The notes under the pieces: generated by a model
Told to the model about the DNA's origin: nothing
The model's input: the letters and a program-made list of their open reading frames with translations, nothing else
Databases searched by the model: none
Made by a program: the position numbers and the translations under genes
Source: Arthrobacter sp. Marseille-P9274
GTDB lineage: Bacteria > Actinomycetota > Actinomycetes > Actinomycetales > Micrococcaceae
DNA: 64,000 nt
Direction: 5' to 3'
NCBI RefSeq assembly: GCF_946892675.1
Contig: NZ_CAMPOV010000002.1
Span: 558,001 to 622,000 of the forward strand
Shown: in pieces, positions 1 through 7,942 of the stretch
Layout of the letters: each line of letters opens with the position of its first letter
Position numbering within the stretch: the stretch's first letter is position 1

Positions 1-1446
1 GGGCTGAACAGCCGCCACCTGCAGATGATCGCGATAGGCGGTGCGATCGGTACCGGGTTGTTCGTGGCCTCAGGCGGCACCATTTCCCAGGCTGGTCCCG
101 GGGGTGCGTTGGTGGCCTACGCTCTGGTCGGGCTGATGGTATTCCTGTTGATGCAGTCATTAGGCGAGATGTCGGCAAAAATTCCGGTCGCCGGTTCCTT
201 CCAGTCATTTGCCACCCGATTTGTCTCCCCGTCCTTTGGGTTCGCGATCGGTTGGAACTACTGGTTCAACTGGGCCATCACAGTGGCCGCCGAGCTGGTC
301 GCGGCGGGAATCATCATGGACTTCTGGTTCCCGGGGGTCCCCGGCTGGGTCTGGGCCGGCGTCTTCCTGCTCGTCTTGGCGGGGCTCAATGCGCTCTCGG
401 CGAAGTCCTTTGGCGAGTCGGAGTTCTGGCTCTCCCTCATCAAGGTCAGCGCAGTGGTGCTCTTCCTGATCGCGGGCGTGCTGATGATTTTCGGCATCCT
501 CGGGGATAGCTCCCCGGGACTGAGCAACTGGGAAAACCGCGATGAAGCGTTCCATGGGGGTTGGGTCTCAATCATCTCGGTCTTCATGATTGCCGGGTTC
601 TCCTTCCAGGGCACCGAGCTCGTCGGTGTGGCCGCAGGCGAAGCCAAAAACCCGCGTCGTGAAGTGCCGAAGGCAATCCGCACTGTCTTTTGGCGCATCA
701 TGCTCTTCTACATCGGCGCCATTTTTATCATCGGCTGCTTGATTCCGTTCAATGATCCAAGCCTGTTGGCCTCCGGCGAGGCCGACATCGCGGCGTCGCC
801 GTTTACCCTGGTCTTCTCGCGCGCCGGAATTGCCTTCGCAGCGGCTTTGATGAACGCGGTGATCCTGACCGCCATTTTGTCTGCGGGAAACTCAGGACTG
901 TATGCCTCCACCCGGATGTTATACGCCATGGCCCATGACGGGATGGCCCCGAAAATCTTCGGCCGGACCAATGCGCGTGGCGTGCCGATCCCGGCGTTGC
1001 TGGCGACCGCGGCCGTGGGACTCTTCGGGTTCCTCTCCGCGATCGTCGGTCAGGGCGCGGCCTACTCCTGGCTGCTGAACATGTCAGGCTTGTGCGGCTT
1101 CATCGTCTGGGCCGGGATCGCGGTCTCCCACTACCGTTTCAGGCGCGGCTTCCTGGCTCAGGGGAACAAGGTCAGCGACCTGCCGTACAAGGCGTCCCTG
1201 TTCCCCATTGGCCCACTGCTGGCCTTCGCCCTGCTGGTCCTGGTGATTGCGGGGCAGAACTACGAGGCGGTGCTTGCCGGGCGGAGCATGGAGGTGCTTT
1301 CTTCCTACATCGGTTTGCCGGCTTTCATTGTCCTATGGCTGGCCCACCGCTTCGTCACCAAGTCCAAGGTGGTCCCGCTGCTCGAGATGAATCTCGCGGC
1401 ACCAAAGGACCTCGAGGACGAAGCCCGGAACCCCCGCCCCCAGTAA
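1..1446 (+). CDS. LysP-like basic amino acid permease (5' end outside window)
   Basis: APC-superfamily cation symporter for uptake of an amino acid, most likely lysine, across the cytoplasmic membrane. The reading frame is open from base 1: the residues GLNSRHLQ come before the first ATG at position 25, so the true start lies upstream and 481 codons are visible. The opening GGAIGTGLFVASG is the APC signature helix that binds the amino acid backbone. About twelve hydrophobic segments follow, and the middle (FGFAIGWNYWFNWAI, GFSFQGTELVGVAAGE) matches LysP more closely than GabP or RocE as I remember them. The charged C-terminal tail is short. It is followed by a hairpin terminator and is not part of the zinc locus. 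Substrate is inferred from resemblance only. Confidence 0.85.
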   Translation, partial: GLNSRHLQMIAIGGAIGTGLFVASGGTISQAGPGGALVAYALVGLMVFLLMQSLGEMSAKIPVAGSFQSFATRFVSPSFGFAIGWNYWFNWAITVAAELVAAGIIMDFWFPGVPGWVWAGVFLLVLAGLNALSAKSFGESEFWLSLIKVSAVVLFLIAGVLMIFGILGDSSPGLSNWENRDEAFHGGWVSIISVFMIAGFSFQGTELVGVAAGEAKNPRREVPKAIRTVFWRIMLFYIGAIFIIGCLIPFNDPSLLASGEADIAASPFTLVFSRAGIAFAAALMNAVILTAILSAGNSGLYASTRMLYAMAHDGMAPKIFGRTNARGVPIPALLATAAVGLFGFLSAIVGQGAAYSWLLNMSGLCGFIVWAGIAVSHYRFRRGFLAQGNKVSDLPYKASLFPIGPLLAFALLVLVIAGQNYEAVLAGRSMEVLSSYIGLPAFIVLWLAHRFVTKSKVVPLLEMNLAAPKDLEDEARNPRPQ

Positions 1447-1477
1447 ACCTGCTGTCCCGGGCCGGCCCGGAAACAGT

Positions 1478-1512
1478 GAGCCGGGTGGGAGCTTCACCCG
1501 GCTCCCTGTTTT
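1478..1512 (+). terminator. Intrinsic terminator after the permease
   Basis: Perfect 10-bp arms GAGCCGGGTG (1478-1487) and CACCCGGCTC (1495-1504) enclose a 7-nt loop and are followed by CCTGTTTT. It ends the permease transcript 32 bp after its stop codon. Confidence 0.75.
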
Positions 1513-1699
1513 CCTGCACAGGTTAAACGACTGATTCAGCCGGACTTTGCAGGCGTCACTGGGTAATGAAGCGGGGGATGGCATAGAAGAGCCATTCGGC
1601 TGGGAAGCCGCTGAATCTCTGGAACTTCCCACGGCCTTGCCTGTCCGTACTGGAAAGACTTGCTTTCGGATCATGTCCGGCAATCGAGGGGCGCCCGTC

Positions 1700-2089
1700 T
1701 CATCCTTGCTTTGGACAGGTTGCACACTCGCCTTCAAGTTCCAGGCGGTGGGCGACTGCGGTGAACCCGTGCTGGCGGGCGACCAGGGAGGCCCAGTGCT
1801 CGAGGAGGGCGCCCTTGATTTCGATGGTGTGGCCGCAGTGCCGGCAGACAAGGTGGTGGTGGGGCCCATCGCCAGCGCAGCGGCAGTAGCGGTGTTCGCC
1901 GGCCGTGCCCATGGTGTGACATCCAGGTGGCCGTCTTCGGTCAGGGCCTGCAGAGCGCGGTAGACGGTAGCGAGCGAGATCTGTTCACCGCGCCGGCGAA
2001 GCCGCTCGTGCAGTTGCCGGGCGGTGAGGAATCCTGTGGCCTCCTGGAGCAGGTCGATGAGGGCTGAGCGCTGGGGTGTTGCGCTGCAT
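1700..2089 (-). pseudogene. zur: Zur/Fur-family zinc repressor with two frame breaks
   Basis: Zinc-sensing DNA-binding repressor of the Fur family. In one frame the N-terminal winged helix is clear (SALIDLLQEATGFLTARQL, then LATVYRALQALTEDGHLDV). The C-terminal half is in another frame (GEHRYCRC, HHHLVCRHCGHTIEI, CATCPKQG), with the two CxxC pairs and His cluster expected of Zur. The best start is ATG 2089, with TAGGAAGG seven bases upstream and 11 bp after the aztB stop. From that ATG the frame is right only if the CCCC run at 2073-2076 (minus strand) were one base shorter. A second shift near 1913-1914 is repaired by adding one C. Either the gene is broken or the two run lengths are wrong. 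It is last in the aztCAB operon, consistent with autoregulated Zur. Confidence 0.75.
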
Positions 2090-2100
2090 GCCGGGCCTTC

Positions 2101-3018
2101 CTACGCGTCTTGGGCGGCGGGCTCACGCTGGGCCGGCGCAGGCGCGGCGGCCGCGGGGGCGCGCCGCCGGCGGGCCAGCAGCGGGGCTGTCGCCGCGGCC
2201 AGGGCGTAGACCCCGATGGCGAGCACCACGATCGTGGCCCCGGGCGAGAGCGGGCGGTAATAAGTGATGGCCAGCCCCGTCACGCACACGGCGGCACCGA
2301 CGCCCATCGCGAGGGCCATGGTGGTGCGGAACGAGCGCGTGAGCAACTGGGCGACCGCGACCGGCACGATCATGATGGCGGAGACCAGCAGCACCCCGAC
2401 CACGCGCATCGACACCGAGACCGTCAGCGCGGCGAGCACGGCGACCAGCAGGTTCAGCGCCCGAACCGGCAGCCCGGACGCGCGGGCGAACTCCTCGTCA
2501 TGGCAGAGCGCGAAGAGCGCCGGCCGAAGCCCGAGGCCCACGCCCAGGATCACCGCCGCGAGCCCGGCCGTCAGCCAGACGTCCAGGCCGCTTACGGTGG
2601 AGATGGAGCCGAAGAGGTAGCCGGTGAGGTTGGCCGAGGTCCCGCCGGCGATCCCGATCAGCAGCACGCCGCCGGCGATGCCGCCATAGAACAGCAGCGC
2701 CAGCGCCACGTCCGCACTGGTCCGGCCACGCTCGCGGACCACCTCGATCAGGATGGCGCCAGCGACGGCGGCAATCACCGCCCCTGGCACGGCCAGCATG
2801 TCGTAGGGTGCCAGCCCGGCGGCGCTGCCGGCGAGCCAGCCCATCGCCACACCGGTGAGCGCCACGTGGCCGATGCCGTCGCCGAGCAGGGCCAGCCGCC
2901 GCTGGACCAGGTAGGTTCCCATCACCGGCGCGGCCACGCCCACCAGCACCGCGATGATCAGGGCGCGCTGCTGCAGCGGGCTGGCCAGCATCGCCTGCAG
3001 CGTTTGCCAGAACTCCAT
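2101..3018 (-). CDS. aztB: Zinc ABC transporter permease AztB/ZnuB type
   Basis: Inner-membrane channel subunit of a zinc importer (ABC-3 family, 305 aa, the usual size). Eight or so hydrophobic helices are visible, with the family's conserved LLGDGIGHVALTGVA stretch near residues 45-60 and SGLPVRALN in the cytoplasmic coupling region. The C-terminus is an Ala/Pro-rich tail. The start is preceded by AGGGGAAC. It follows the ATPase gene by 58 bp and is followed 11 bp later by the broken zur gene, so the order on this strand is substrate protein, ATPase, permease, regulator. Manganese permeases share the fold; zinc is preferred because of the Zur-type operators, the His-rich substrate protein and the nearby aztD. 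Confidence 0.88.
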   Translation of the reverse strand: MEFWQTLQAMLASPLQQRALIIAVLVGVAAPVMGTYLVQRRLALLGDGIGHVALTGVAMGWLAGSAAGLAPYDMLAVPGAVIAAVAGAILIEVVRERGRTSADVALALLFYGGIAGGVLLIGIAGGTSANLTGYLFGSISTVSGLDVWLTAGLAAVILGVGLGLRPALFALCHDEEFARASGLPVRALNLLVAVLAALTVSVSMRVVGVLLVSAIMIVPVAVAQLLTRSFRTTMALAMGVGAAVCVTGLAITYYRPLSPGATIVVLAIGVYALAAATAPLLARRRRAPAAAAPAPAQREPAAQDA

Positions 3019-3076
3019 TATTGTTCCCCTCTGCCGTTCCCTGCGGCGGCCGGCGGGATTCTCCCGGCAGCCGCCG

Positions 3077-3955
3077 CTACCACTCCTTATGCAGGCCGGG
3101 TGTATGCCCGGCCCCCTGCGGCGCCTCGTGCGGATGCCGGTCCTGCCCCGCCTCGCTCGGGCCGTCCGCGCGCGGCGGGCCGTCGTAAGCGATTCGTCCC
3201 TCCGTCAGGACCACGGCGCGGCGGATCAGCGCGGCCAGCTCGCCCAGGTCGTGCAGCACCAGCAACACCGTCGTTCCCCTGGCCTGCAGCGCCGCGAGCG
3301 TCCGGGCCAGGGCCTCGCGCGACTCGCGGTCCATCCCTGCCAGCGGCTCATCGAGGATCAGCAGGTCCGGCTCACGGACCAGCGCGCGGGCGATCAGCAC
3401 GCGCTGCTGCTGCCCGCCGGAGAAGACCTGGACGCTCTCTGCCGCCCGGTCGCGCAGCCCCACCTGCTCCAGTGCCTCCAGGGAACGACGCCGGGCCCAG
3501 CGGCCCGGGCGCAGGCGGCGGTAGTCCAGCAGCCCGGCCGCGACGACCTCCGCCGCCGTCGCGGGCACGCCTGAGCTGGCCCCCATGCGTTGCGGAACGT
3601 ACCCGATCCGGCGCCACGGCAGCCTTCCGGCGGCTCCGAAGACTTCCACCCGGCCCGATGCCGGCGGCACCAGGCCCAGCAGAGACTTCACCAGCGTGGA
3701 CTTGCCCGAACCGTTGCTGCCCAGCACGGCCACGGTCTCCCCGCGGCGGATGCTCAGATTAATGCCGTCCAGCACAGCCGCGCCGCCCAGTTCCACCCGG
3801 AGCCCGCGGACCGCGACCGCCGGTGTTTCCCGCGCGTCCCCCCTCGCCTGGTTCATGGCCGGCTTCGCCGCATCCTCCGGTGTCCTTGGGTCCTGGCCGG
3901 TCGCGCCCCCAGCGATGGGTTCTGCCGGTCGGGTCCGCCGTACTTCTGCCGTCAT
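3077..3955 (-). CDS. aztA: Zinc ABC transporter ATP-binding protein AztA/ZnuC type
   Basis: ATPase that powers the zinc importer. Walker A is GSNGSGKST, the signature is FSGGQQQR, Walker B is LLILDEP and the switch histidine lies in VLHDL. The ATG at 3955 overlaps the substrate-protein stop (ATGA), giving 292 aa. The first 35 residues are a low-complexity leader before the ABC domain, so an internal start at the MNQARGD methionine is possible. The C-terminal tail is rich in His (RHPHE, GHTPGLHKEW), common in zinc-handling ATPases. Translational coupling to both neighbours is likely. Confidence 0.9.
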   Translation of the reverse strand: MTAEVRRTRPAEPIAGGATGQDPRTPEDAAKPAMNQARGDARETPAVAVRGLRVELGGAAVLDGINLSIRRGETVAVLGSNGSGKSTLVKSLLGLVPPASGRVEVFGAAGRLPWRRIGYVPQRMGASSGVPATAAEVVAAGLLDYRRLRPGRWARRRSLEALEQVGLRDRAAESVQVFSGGQQQRVLIARALVREPDLLILDEPLAGMDRESREALARTLAALQARGTTVLLVLHDLGELAALIRRAVVLTEGRIAYDGPPRADGPSEAGQDRHPHEAPQGAGHTPGLHKEW

Positions 3956-4944
3956 TTGCAGTCCAACGCCTTTTGCAGCGCGGCAAGGTTGTCGCGCATG
4001 ACCTGCCGGTAGTCCTTATTCCCGTCGGCCTGTGCCTCTGCCGGATCCAGCACTGCCGTCTCGATCCCCAGCTCACGCGCCAGCGTCTCCGCCGCTGCCG
4101 GGTTCAAGGCGGACTCCGAAAACACCGTGGTGACGCCCTCGGCCTTGATGACCTCGCCTATCTCCGCCATGCGGGCCGGCGACGGTTCCGTCTCCGGCTC
4201 CAGCCCGGCGATGCCTACCTGCTCCAGGCCGTACTTGTCCGCCAGGAAGCCATAGGCCTCGTGCGAGACCACGATCGTGTTCCGCCGGCAGGACTCCAGG
4301 CCGGTCTTGAATTCTTCGTCCAGCGCCGTCAGCTCTTTCGTCAACGCGACGGCGTTGGCTTCATAGGCCTCGGCGTTGGCGGGGTCGGCCGCGCCGAGCT
4401 CGTGGGCGACCTCGTGCGCCACTTCGGCCAGCCGCTCCGGATCCAGCCAGAAGTGCGGATCCGCCGCCGCATGGTCATGGCCGGCAGGCTCATCCCCGGC
4501 CGGCGCGCTCTCCTCCGCCGCATGATCGTGGCCGGCATGCTCGTCCCCGCCCTCCTCGTTCCCCTCGCCGCTCTCTGCAAAGGCGGCGACATCCAGAAGG
4601 CGCTCGGGCGAAGTCCGCTCCACGGCCTCGTCGACGGCCGGCTGGAACCCGGACAGGTACACCACCAGGTCGGCCGCCCCCAGCTCCGCAACGGCGTTGG
4701 GCGAAAGCTCAAGGTCGTGTGGTTCCGCGCCGGGCGGAGTAAGCGAGCTGACCCGGACCAGATCCCCGCCGACCTTCTCCGCCACGTACTGCAGCGGGTA
4801 GAAGGACGACAGCACAGCGGGTTGTTCCCCGCCGCTGCCGGCGATGGCGGCGTTGCCGGCAGACTGGCCGGCCCCGGCACAGGAAGTGAGGGCGAGCAGT
4901 GCTGCCGCGGACATGGGGAGGCTCAGCAAGGTGCGGGATTTCAT
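3952..4944 (-). CDS. aztC: Zinc-binding lipoprotein AztC/ZnuA type
   Basis: Extracytoplasmic metal receptor of the cluster A-I family. I place the start at ATG 4944 (MKSRTLLSL), giving a clean lipoprotein signal with lipobox LALTSC and Cys22. The upstream in-frame ATG at 4980 would put the operators inside the gene. The mature protein (about 308 aa) has a flexible acidic His-rich loop with two AGHDHA repeats, diagnostic of zinc rather than manganese receptors. It also shows EPHDLELSP, DPHFWLDP and VSHEAYGF, which carry the metal-binding histidines, and SESALNP near the C-terminus. First gene of the aztCAB-zur operon, directly downstream of two Zur-like boxes, one of which overlaps the start codon. 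Confidence 0.9.
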   Translation of the reverse strand: MKSRTLLSLPMSAAALLALTSCAGAGQSAGNAAIAGSGGEQPAVLSSFYPLQYVAEKVGGDLVRVSSLTPPGAEPHDLELSPNAVAELGAADLVVYLSGFQPAVDEAVERTSPERLLDVAAFAESGEGNEEGGDEHAGHDHAAEESAPAGDEPAGHDHAAADPHFWLDPERLAEVAHEVAHELGAADPANAEAYEANAVALTKELTALDEEFKTGLESCRRNTIVVSHEAYGFLADKYGLEQVGIAGLEPETEPSPARMAEIGEVIKAEGVTTVFSESALNPAAAETLARELGIETAVLDPAEAQADGNKDYRQVMRDNLAALQKALDCK

Positions 4945-4958
4945 GAGAACGATTCTCA
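4944..4958. promoter_or_regulatory. Zur-like operator 1 (over aztC start)
   Basis: TGAGAACGATTCTCA, a perfect 6-bp inverted repeat around CGA. It begins on the first base of the aztC start codon, where repressor binding would block transcription. Confidence 0.7.
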
Positions 4959-4964
4959 AACTAC

Positions 4965-4979
4965 TGAGAATCATTGTCA
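4965..4979. promoter_or_regulatory. Zur-like operator 2
   Basis: TGAGAATCATTGTCA, an imperfect copy of the same inverted repeat, with its centre 21 bp (two helical turns) from operator 1. It lies in the aztC leader and probably overlaps its promoter. Confidence 0.65.
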
Positions 4980-5023
4980 ATTATGAAACCCTGCGAAGGT
5001 GCCGGGGGCGGGTTTTTTGCTAA

Positions 5024-5038
5024 TGAGAATGGTTCTCA
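5024..5038. promoter_or_regulatory. Zur-like operator 3 (cobW-like side)
   Basis: TGAGAATGGTTCTCA, extended to a 17-bp palindrome by flanking A and T. It sits 15 bp before the cobW-like start, so the rightward operon should answer to the same repressor as aztCAB. Confidence 0.7.
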
Positions 5039-5053
5039 TGTAGCCTGCCGTTC

Positions 5054-6166
5054 ATGTCTGTCATCCTCGTCACCTCCCTCGATCCGTTCTGCCGCCAGGA
5101 CGCCTGCGAATCGCTCCGCGACCGCTACCCGGACGCGGTCACCGTGCTGCACGATCTGCTGGAGAACGGCACGGTTCTGCGGACCATCTTCCGCGGTGAG
5201 CGGCTGGTGGAACGGGCGCAGACGCCGTTTGAGCACGGCTGCCTCAGCTGCACGGTCCGGCACGATGTGGTGCCGACCGTGCGGCGGCTGCTGGACGATG
5301 GCACCGCGGATGTGGTGCTTGGTCTGCCTGCATCCGTCCCCGCCGGAACGGTGGTCGAGGCGTTCGAGCGGGGCCCCGGCCCGGTCCCGCACATCGCGTC
5401 CGTGATGCTGGCCTGCTCGCCGGCCAATCTGGAGGACCAGTTGTGGGACGCGCACACGCTCTTCGAATCCGGCTACTCGCCGACCCCCGAGGACCACCGA
5501 AGGCCGGGAGAGTTCCTGGTCGGCGAGCTCGCCTATTGCGACACGCTGCACTGCTCCGGCCCGGCTTTCGCAGCGGCGGGTTCCGCGGCGCACTCCCGCG
5601 GCATCCGGCTGGCGGCCGAAATTGCCCCGCACGCCGCAGTCGTCGTTCCCGGAAAACCCGGGATGCCCGGGCGCTTCGACCACAGTGAAGCTCTCGCCCG
5701 CTCGCGCCCGTGCTCGGTGCGGATCCCGGCGGCAAGCTCCAACGCGCCCTTCCGCAGCACTGTGCTGCGAGCGGCCCGCCCGCTGCACCCCGGGCGGTTC
5801 CGGCTGGCCCTCGCCGAGCTCGCCGAGGGCAACTGCTGGCTGCGTGGACGCATCTGGCTCGCCTCCTCGCCCGCCTCCCGGATTGCCTTATGCGGCGCAG
5901 GCCCGCGCATCTGGCTGGAGGACACTGGGCCCTGGCTGGCCGACGCGATGCCGGCCGGCGCGCCATCCGCGGGCCTGGGCATCGACGCAGCGTTGGACTG
6001 GCACGAAGAACACGGCGACCGCGGTACGGTCCTCGCCATCACCGGCGACGAAGTGGACGCAGAGCACGGCGCACGACTGCTGCGCCGCTGCGAACTGACC
6101 GAGGCCGAAATGTCCCGAGTGCCGGCGCCGCTGCCGGACCCCTTCGGCCTGCCCGCACTCCCCTAA
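5054..6166 (+). CDS. CobW/COG0523-like protein without a P-loop
   Basis: A relative of the CobW G3E GTPases that act as zinc metallochaperones under zinc starvation. The family's first strand is present (MSVILVTSLDPF), but the Walker A GxxGxGKT is replaced by TSLDPFCRQDACES, so nucleotide binding as in canonical members is unlikely. The metal-site motif survives as HGCLSC (Cys63, Cys66) followed by TVRHD, where canonical members have GCICC. The C-terminal 120 residues (LHPGRFRLALAELAEG, VLRAARPL, IWLEDTGPW) are a CobW C-terminal domain. Length 370 aa is normal. First gene of the rightward Zur-box operon with rpmJ and aztD; rpmJ starts 89 bp downstream. It could be a metal-sensing or scaffold paralogue. 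The role is inferred from context. Confidence 0.75.
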   Translation: MSVILVTSLDPFCRQDACESLRDRYPDAVTVLHDLLENGTVLRTIFRGERLVERAQTPFEHGCLSCTVRHDVVPTVRRLLDDGTADVVLGLPASVPAGTVVEAFERGPGPVPHIASVMLACSPANLEDQLWDAHTLFESGYSPTPEDHRRPGEFLVGELAYCDTLHCSGPAFAAAGSAAHSRGIRLAAEIAPHAAVVVPGKPGMPGRFDHSEALARSRPCSVRIPAASSNAPFRSTVLRAARPLHPGRFRLALAELAEGNCWLRGRIWLASSPASRIALCGAGPRIWLEDTGPWLADAMPAGAPSAGLGIDAALDWHEEHGDRGTVLAITGDEVDAEHGARLLRRCELTEAEMSRVPAPLPDPFGLPALP

Positions 6167-6255
6167 AGGTCCCCTGAACCGCTTGCACCCCTGCGCCGGC
6201 ACGTGCCCGGCGCCGCCCGATCCCCTGCACCCGCAGGCGCACCGAAAAGGAACAA

Positions 6256-6376
6256 ATGAAAGTCCGAAATTCCTGAAGGCCCTCAAGAAACAGCCCGGCG
6301 CCCAAGTGGTCCGGCGCCGCGGCGCGTCTTCGTCATCAATAAGAAGAACCCGCGGCTGAAGGCTCGGCAGGGCTGA
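6256..6376 (+). pseudogene. rpmJ: Zinc-free (C-minus) ribosomal protein L36 with two one-base deletions
   Basis: The stretch encodes the L36 paralogue that lacks the zinc-binding cysteines. It reads MKVRNS in frame 1, LKALKKQPGAQVVRRRG in a second and VFVINKKNPRLKARQG in a third, then TGA. Restoring one C at 6272-6273 and one C at 6323 gives exactly 41 codons (40 aa), the normal L36 length, with a good AAAAGGA site upstream. In actinobacteria Zur represses such C-minus ribosomal proteins (established), which fits the operator at 5024. As written it stops after six residues. It is either decayed or an artefact of C-run length. Confidence 0.75.
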
Positions 6377-6381
6377 TCCGC

Positions 6382-7671
6382 GTGAACAAGACCCTCCCGC
6401 CCCTGAGGCCGCCAACCCGACCCCTCGGCGAAACCCGGATCCGGCGCCGGGCCCGGCCAGCCGCCGCAGCCTCGCTCGCCGCCGCGCTGCTCCTCACCTC
6501 CTGCGGACAGGCCGCACCGGCCGGCCCCGGCACTGCTGAAACAACCCCTTCCGCCTCACCGGCGCCGCAGGAGGCTTCCGCCGCTACGCCGCGCCTGGTG
6601 ATGACCTACGACGGCGGCCTCATGACCACTGACGCCAAGAACCTGGAAGTAATTGCCGAAGAGCCCCTGGCCGGGTTCAACCGGCTCAACCCCGCCGGCG
6701 ACGGGCGCCACGTCCTGGTCTCCACCGGCGATGCCTTTCAGGTGTACGACGCCGGCGCCTGGTCCAGCAGGCACGGCGACCACTCGCACCACTACACGGC
6801 GCAGCCGGGTCTGACCTCCACAACATTCACCGCCCCGGAACCCGGGCACGCCGTCAACCACGCCGGCATGACCGCGCTCTTCAGCGATGGGACCGGCCGC
6901 ATCGAAGTCTTTGACCCGGCAGACCTGACCGAAGGAAAGCCTGAAGTCAAGGAACATCTGCTGGAACACGCACACCATGGCGTCGCCGTGCCGCTCGAGG
7001 ACGGCGGATTGCTCGTCACCCTGGGCACCGCAGACTCTCGCAACGGGATCGCCGTGCTGGACGCCGCCGGGAAGGAGGTTGCCCGGAACGAAGACTGTCC
7101 CGGCACACATGGTGAAGCTGCCGCTGACGGGGCAGTCGTCGTCGGCTGTGAGGACGGGATCCTGATCTACCGCGACGGCAAGATTACCAAGGTGGACAGC
7201 CCGGACAGTTACGGACGGATGGGCAACCAGGCCGGCACCGAGCACTCCACCGTGGTCCTGGGCGACTACAAAGTCGACCAGGACGCGGAGCTGGAGCGGC
7301 CCGAGCGCATCTCCCTGATCGACACCGCCACTGCGCAGCTGCAGTTGGTGGATCTCGGAACCAGCTACTCCTTCCGCTCACTCGGCCGCGGCCCCCACGG
7401 CGAAGCGCTCGTCCTCGGCACCGACGGCGCCCTGCACATAATCGACCCGGAATCAGGCACCATCACCCAGCGCATCCCCGTGGTGGAAGAATGGAGCGAG
7501 CCGCCCGAATGGCAGCAGCCGCGTCCCACCCTGTTCGTGCAGGACCACACCGCCTATGTCACCGACCCCGCCGGACAAAAGCTACACGCCGTCGACCTGG
7601 AAACCGGCGAAGTCACCGCCACCGCAGAGCTGCCGCATGTCCCCAACGAAATCACCGGCATCTCCGGCTGA
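6382..7671 (+). CDS. aztD: Zinc metallochaperone AztD (secreted beta-propeller lipoprotein)
   Basis: Extracytoplasmic zinc-binding protein that hands zinc to the AztC receptor in AztABCD systems. The GTG start at 6382 gives a 40-residue signal with lipobox LLTSC (Cys41), then a Pro/Ala/Thr linker. The rest shows repeated short beta-propeller blades (for example YDGGLMTTDA, RIEVFDPADL, LHAVDLETGEV). Histidine clusters HGDHSHHY, HAVNHAG and EHAHHGVAV and the GTHGEA segment are the likely zinc ligands. Length 429 aa is close to known AztD proteins. It begins 5 bp after the L36 stop and ends the Zur-box operon. The imported metal is therefore probably zinc for both divergent operons. Confidence 0.8.
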   Translation: MNKTLPPLRPPTRPLGETRIRRRARPAAAASLAAALLLTSCGQAAPAGPGTAETTPSASPAPQEASAATPRLVMTYDGGLMTTDAKNLEVIAEEPLAGFNRLNPAGDGRHVLVSTGDAFQVYDAGAWSSRHGDHSHHYTAQPGLTSTTFTAPEPGHAVNHAGMTALFSDGTGRIEVFDPADLTEGKPEVKEHLLEHAHHGVAVPLEDGGLLVTLGTADSRNGIAVLDAAGKEVARNEDCPGTHGEAAADGAVVVGCEDGILIYRDGKITKVDSPDSYGRMGNQAGTEHSTVVLGDYKVDQDAELERPERISLIDTATAQLQLVDLGTSYSFRSLGRGPHGEALVLGTDGALHIIDPESGTITQRIPVVEEWSEPPEWQQPRPTLFVQDHTAYVTDPAGQKLHAVDLETGEVTATAELPHVPNEITGISG

Positions 7672-7693
7672 CTACCCTCACATCACGGACCCT

Positions 7694-7727
7694 TAGTGGC
7701 TGGGCTGAGGCTTCAGTCCAGCCACTA
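7694..7727. terminator. Inverted repeat after aztD
   Basis: Perfect 10-bp arms TAGTGGCTGG (7694-7703) and CCAGCCACTA (7718-7727) with an inner CTGA/TCAG stem. It lies 22 bp past the aztD stop and lacks a T run. It is the probable end of the rightward zinc operon. Confidence 0.5.
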
Positions 7728-7793
7728 CAGGCGAAGCAGTGAAACTTTGACGGAAACAGACTGCGTCCCACGTGCGGCACCCATCCAGGTGCC

Positions 7794-7817
7794 GCCGCTA
7801 ACGGCGCATATGTCGCC
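7794..7817 (+). repeat. dif-like motif, copy 1
   Basis: Left arm GCCGCTAA, spacer CGGCGC, right arm ATATGTCGCC. The right arm reversed (GGCGACATAT) resembles the left arm. Same orientation as the six other copies. It marks the left edge of the decayed stretch after the zinc operon. Confidence 0.6.
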
Positions 7818-7858
7818 ACCCTTGCCGGCGCACCCAACGCTGATGTTCATGGCATAAG

Positions 7859-7942
7859 TCAGGGACTTACCCAGATGAATGAAGCTCCGGTCAGGACCAA
7901 CAGCATCCCGGCGAGGCTCAGGCTTAGTAGCGCTGCCCGCAT
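7859..7942 (-). CDS. Possible 27-residue hydrophobic peptide
   Basis: ATG 7942 to TGA 7859 encodes a single strongly hydrophobic helix (MRAALLSLSLAGMLLVLTG) with a short tail. It overlaps the end of the next small frame upstream by 19 bp. No obvious ribosome-binding site and no family I recognise. It could be chance coding in a decayed region. Confidence 0.22.
   Translation of the reverse strand: MRAALLSLSLAGMLLVLTGASFIWVSP

Noticed and set aside
2110-3762. 550-codon plus-strand frame across the zinc permease and ATPase genes
   Set aside because: Same antisense GC artefact; no domain is recognisable and the minus-strand genes are unambiguous.
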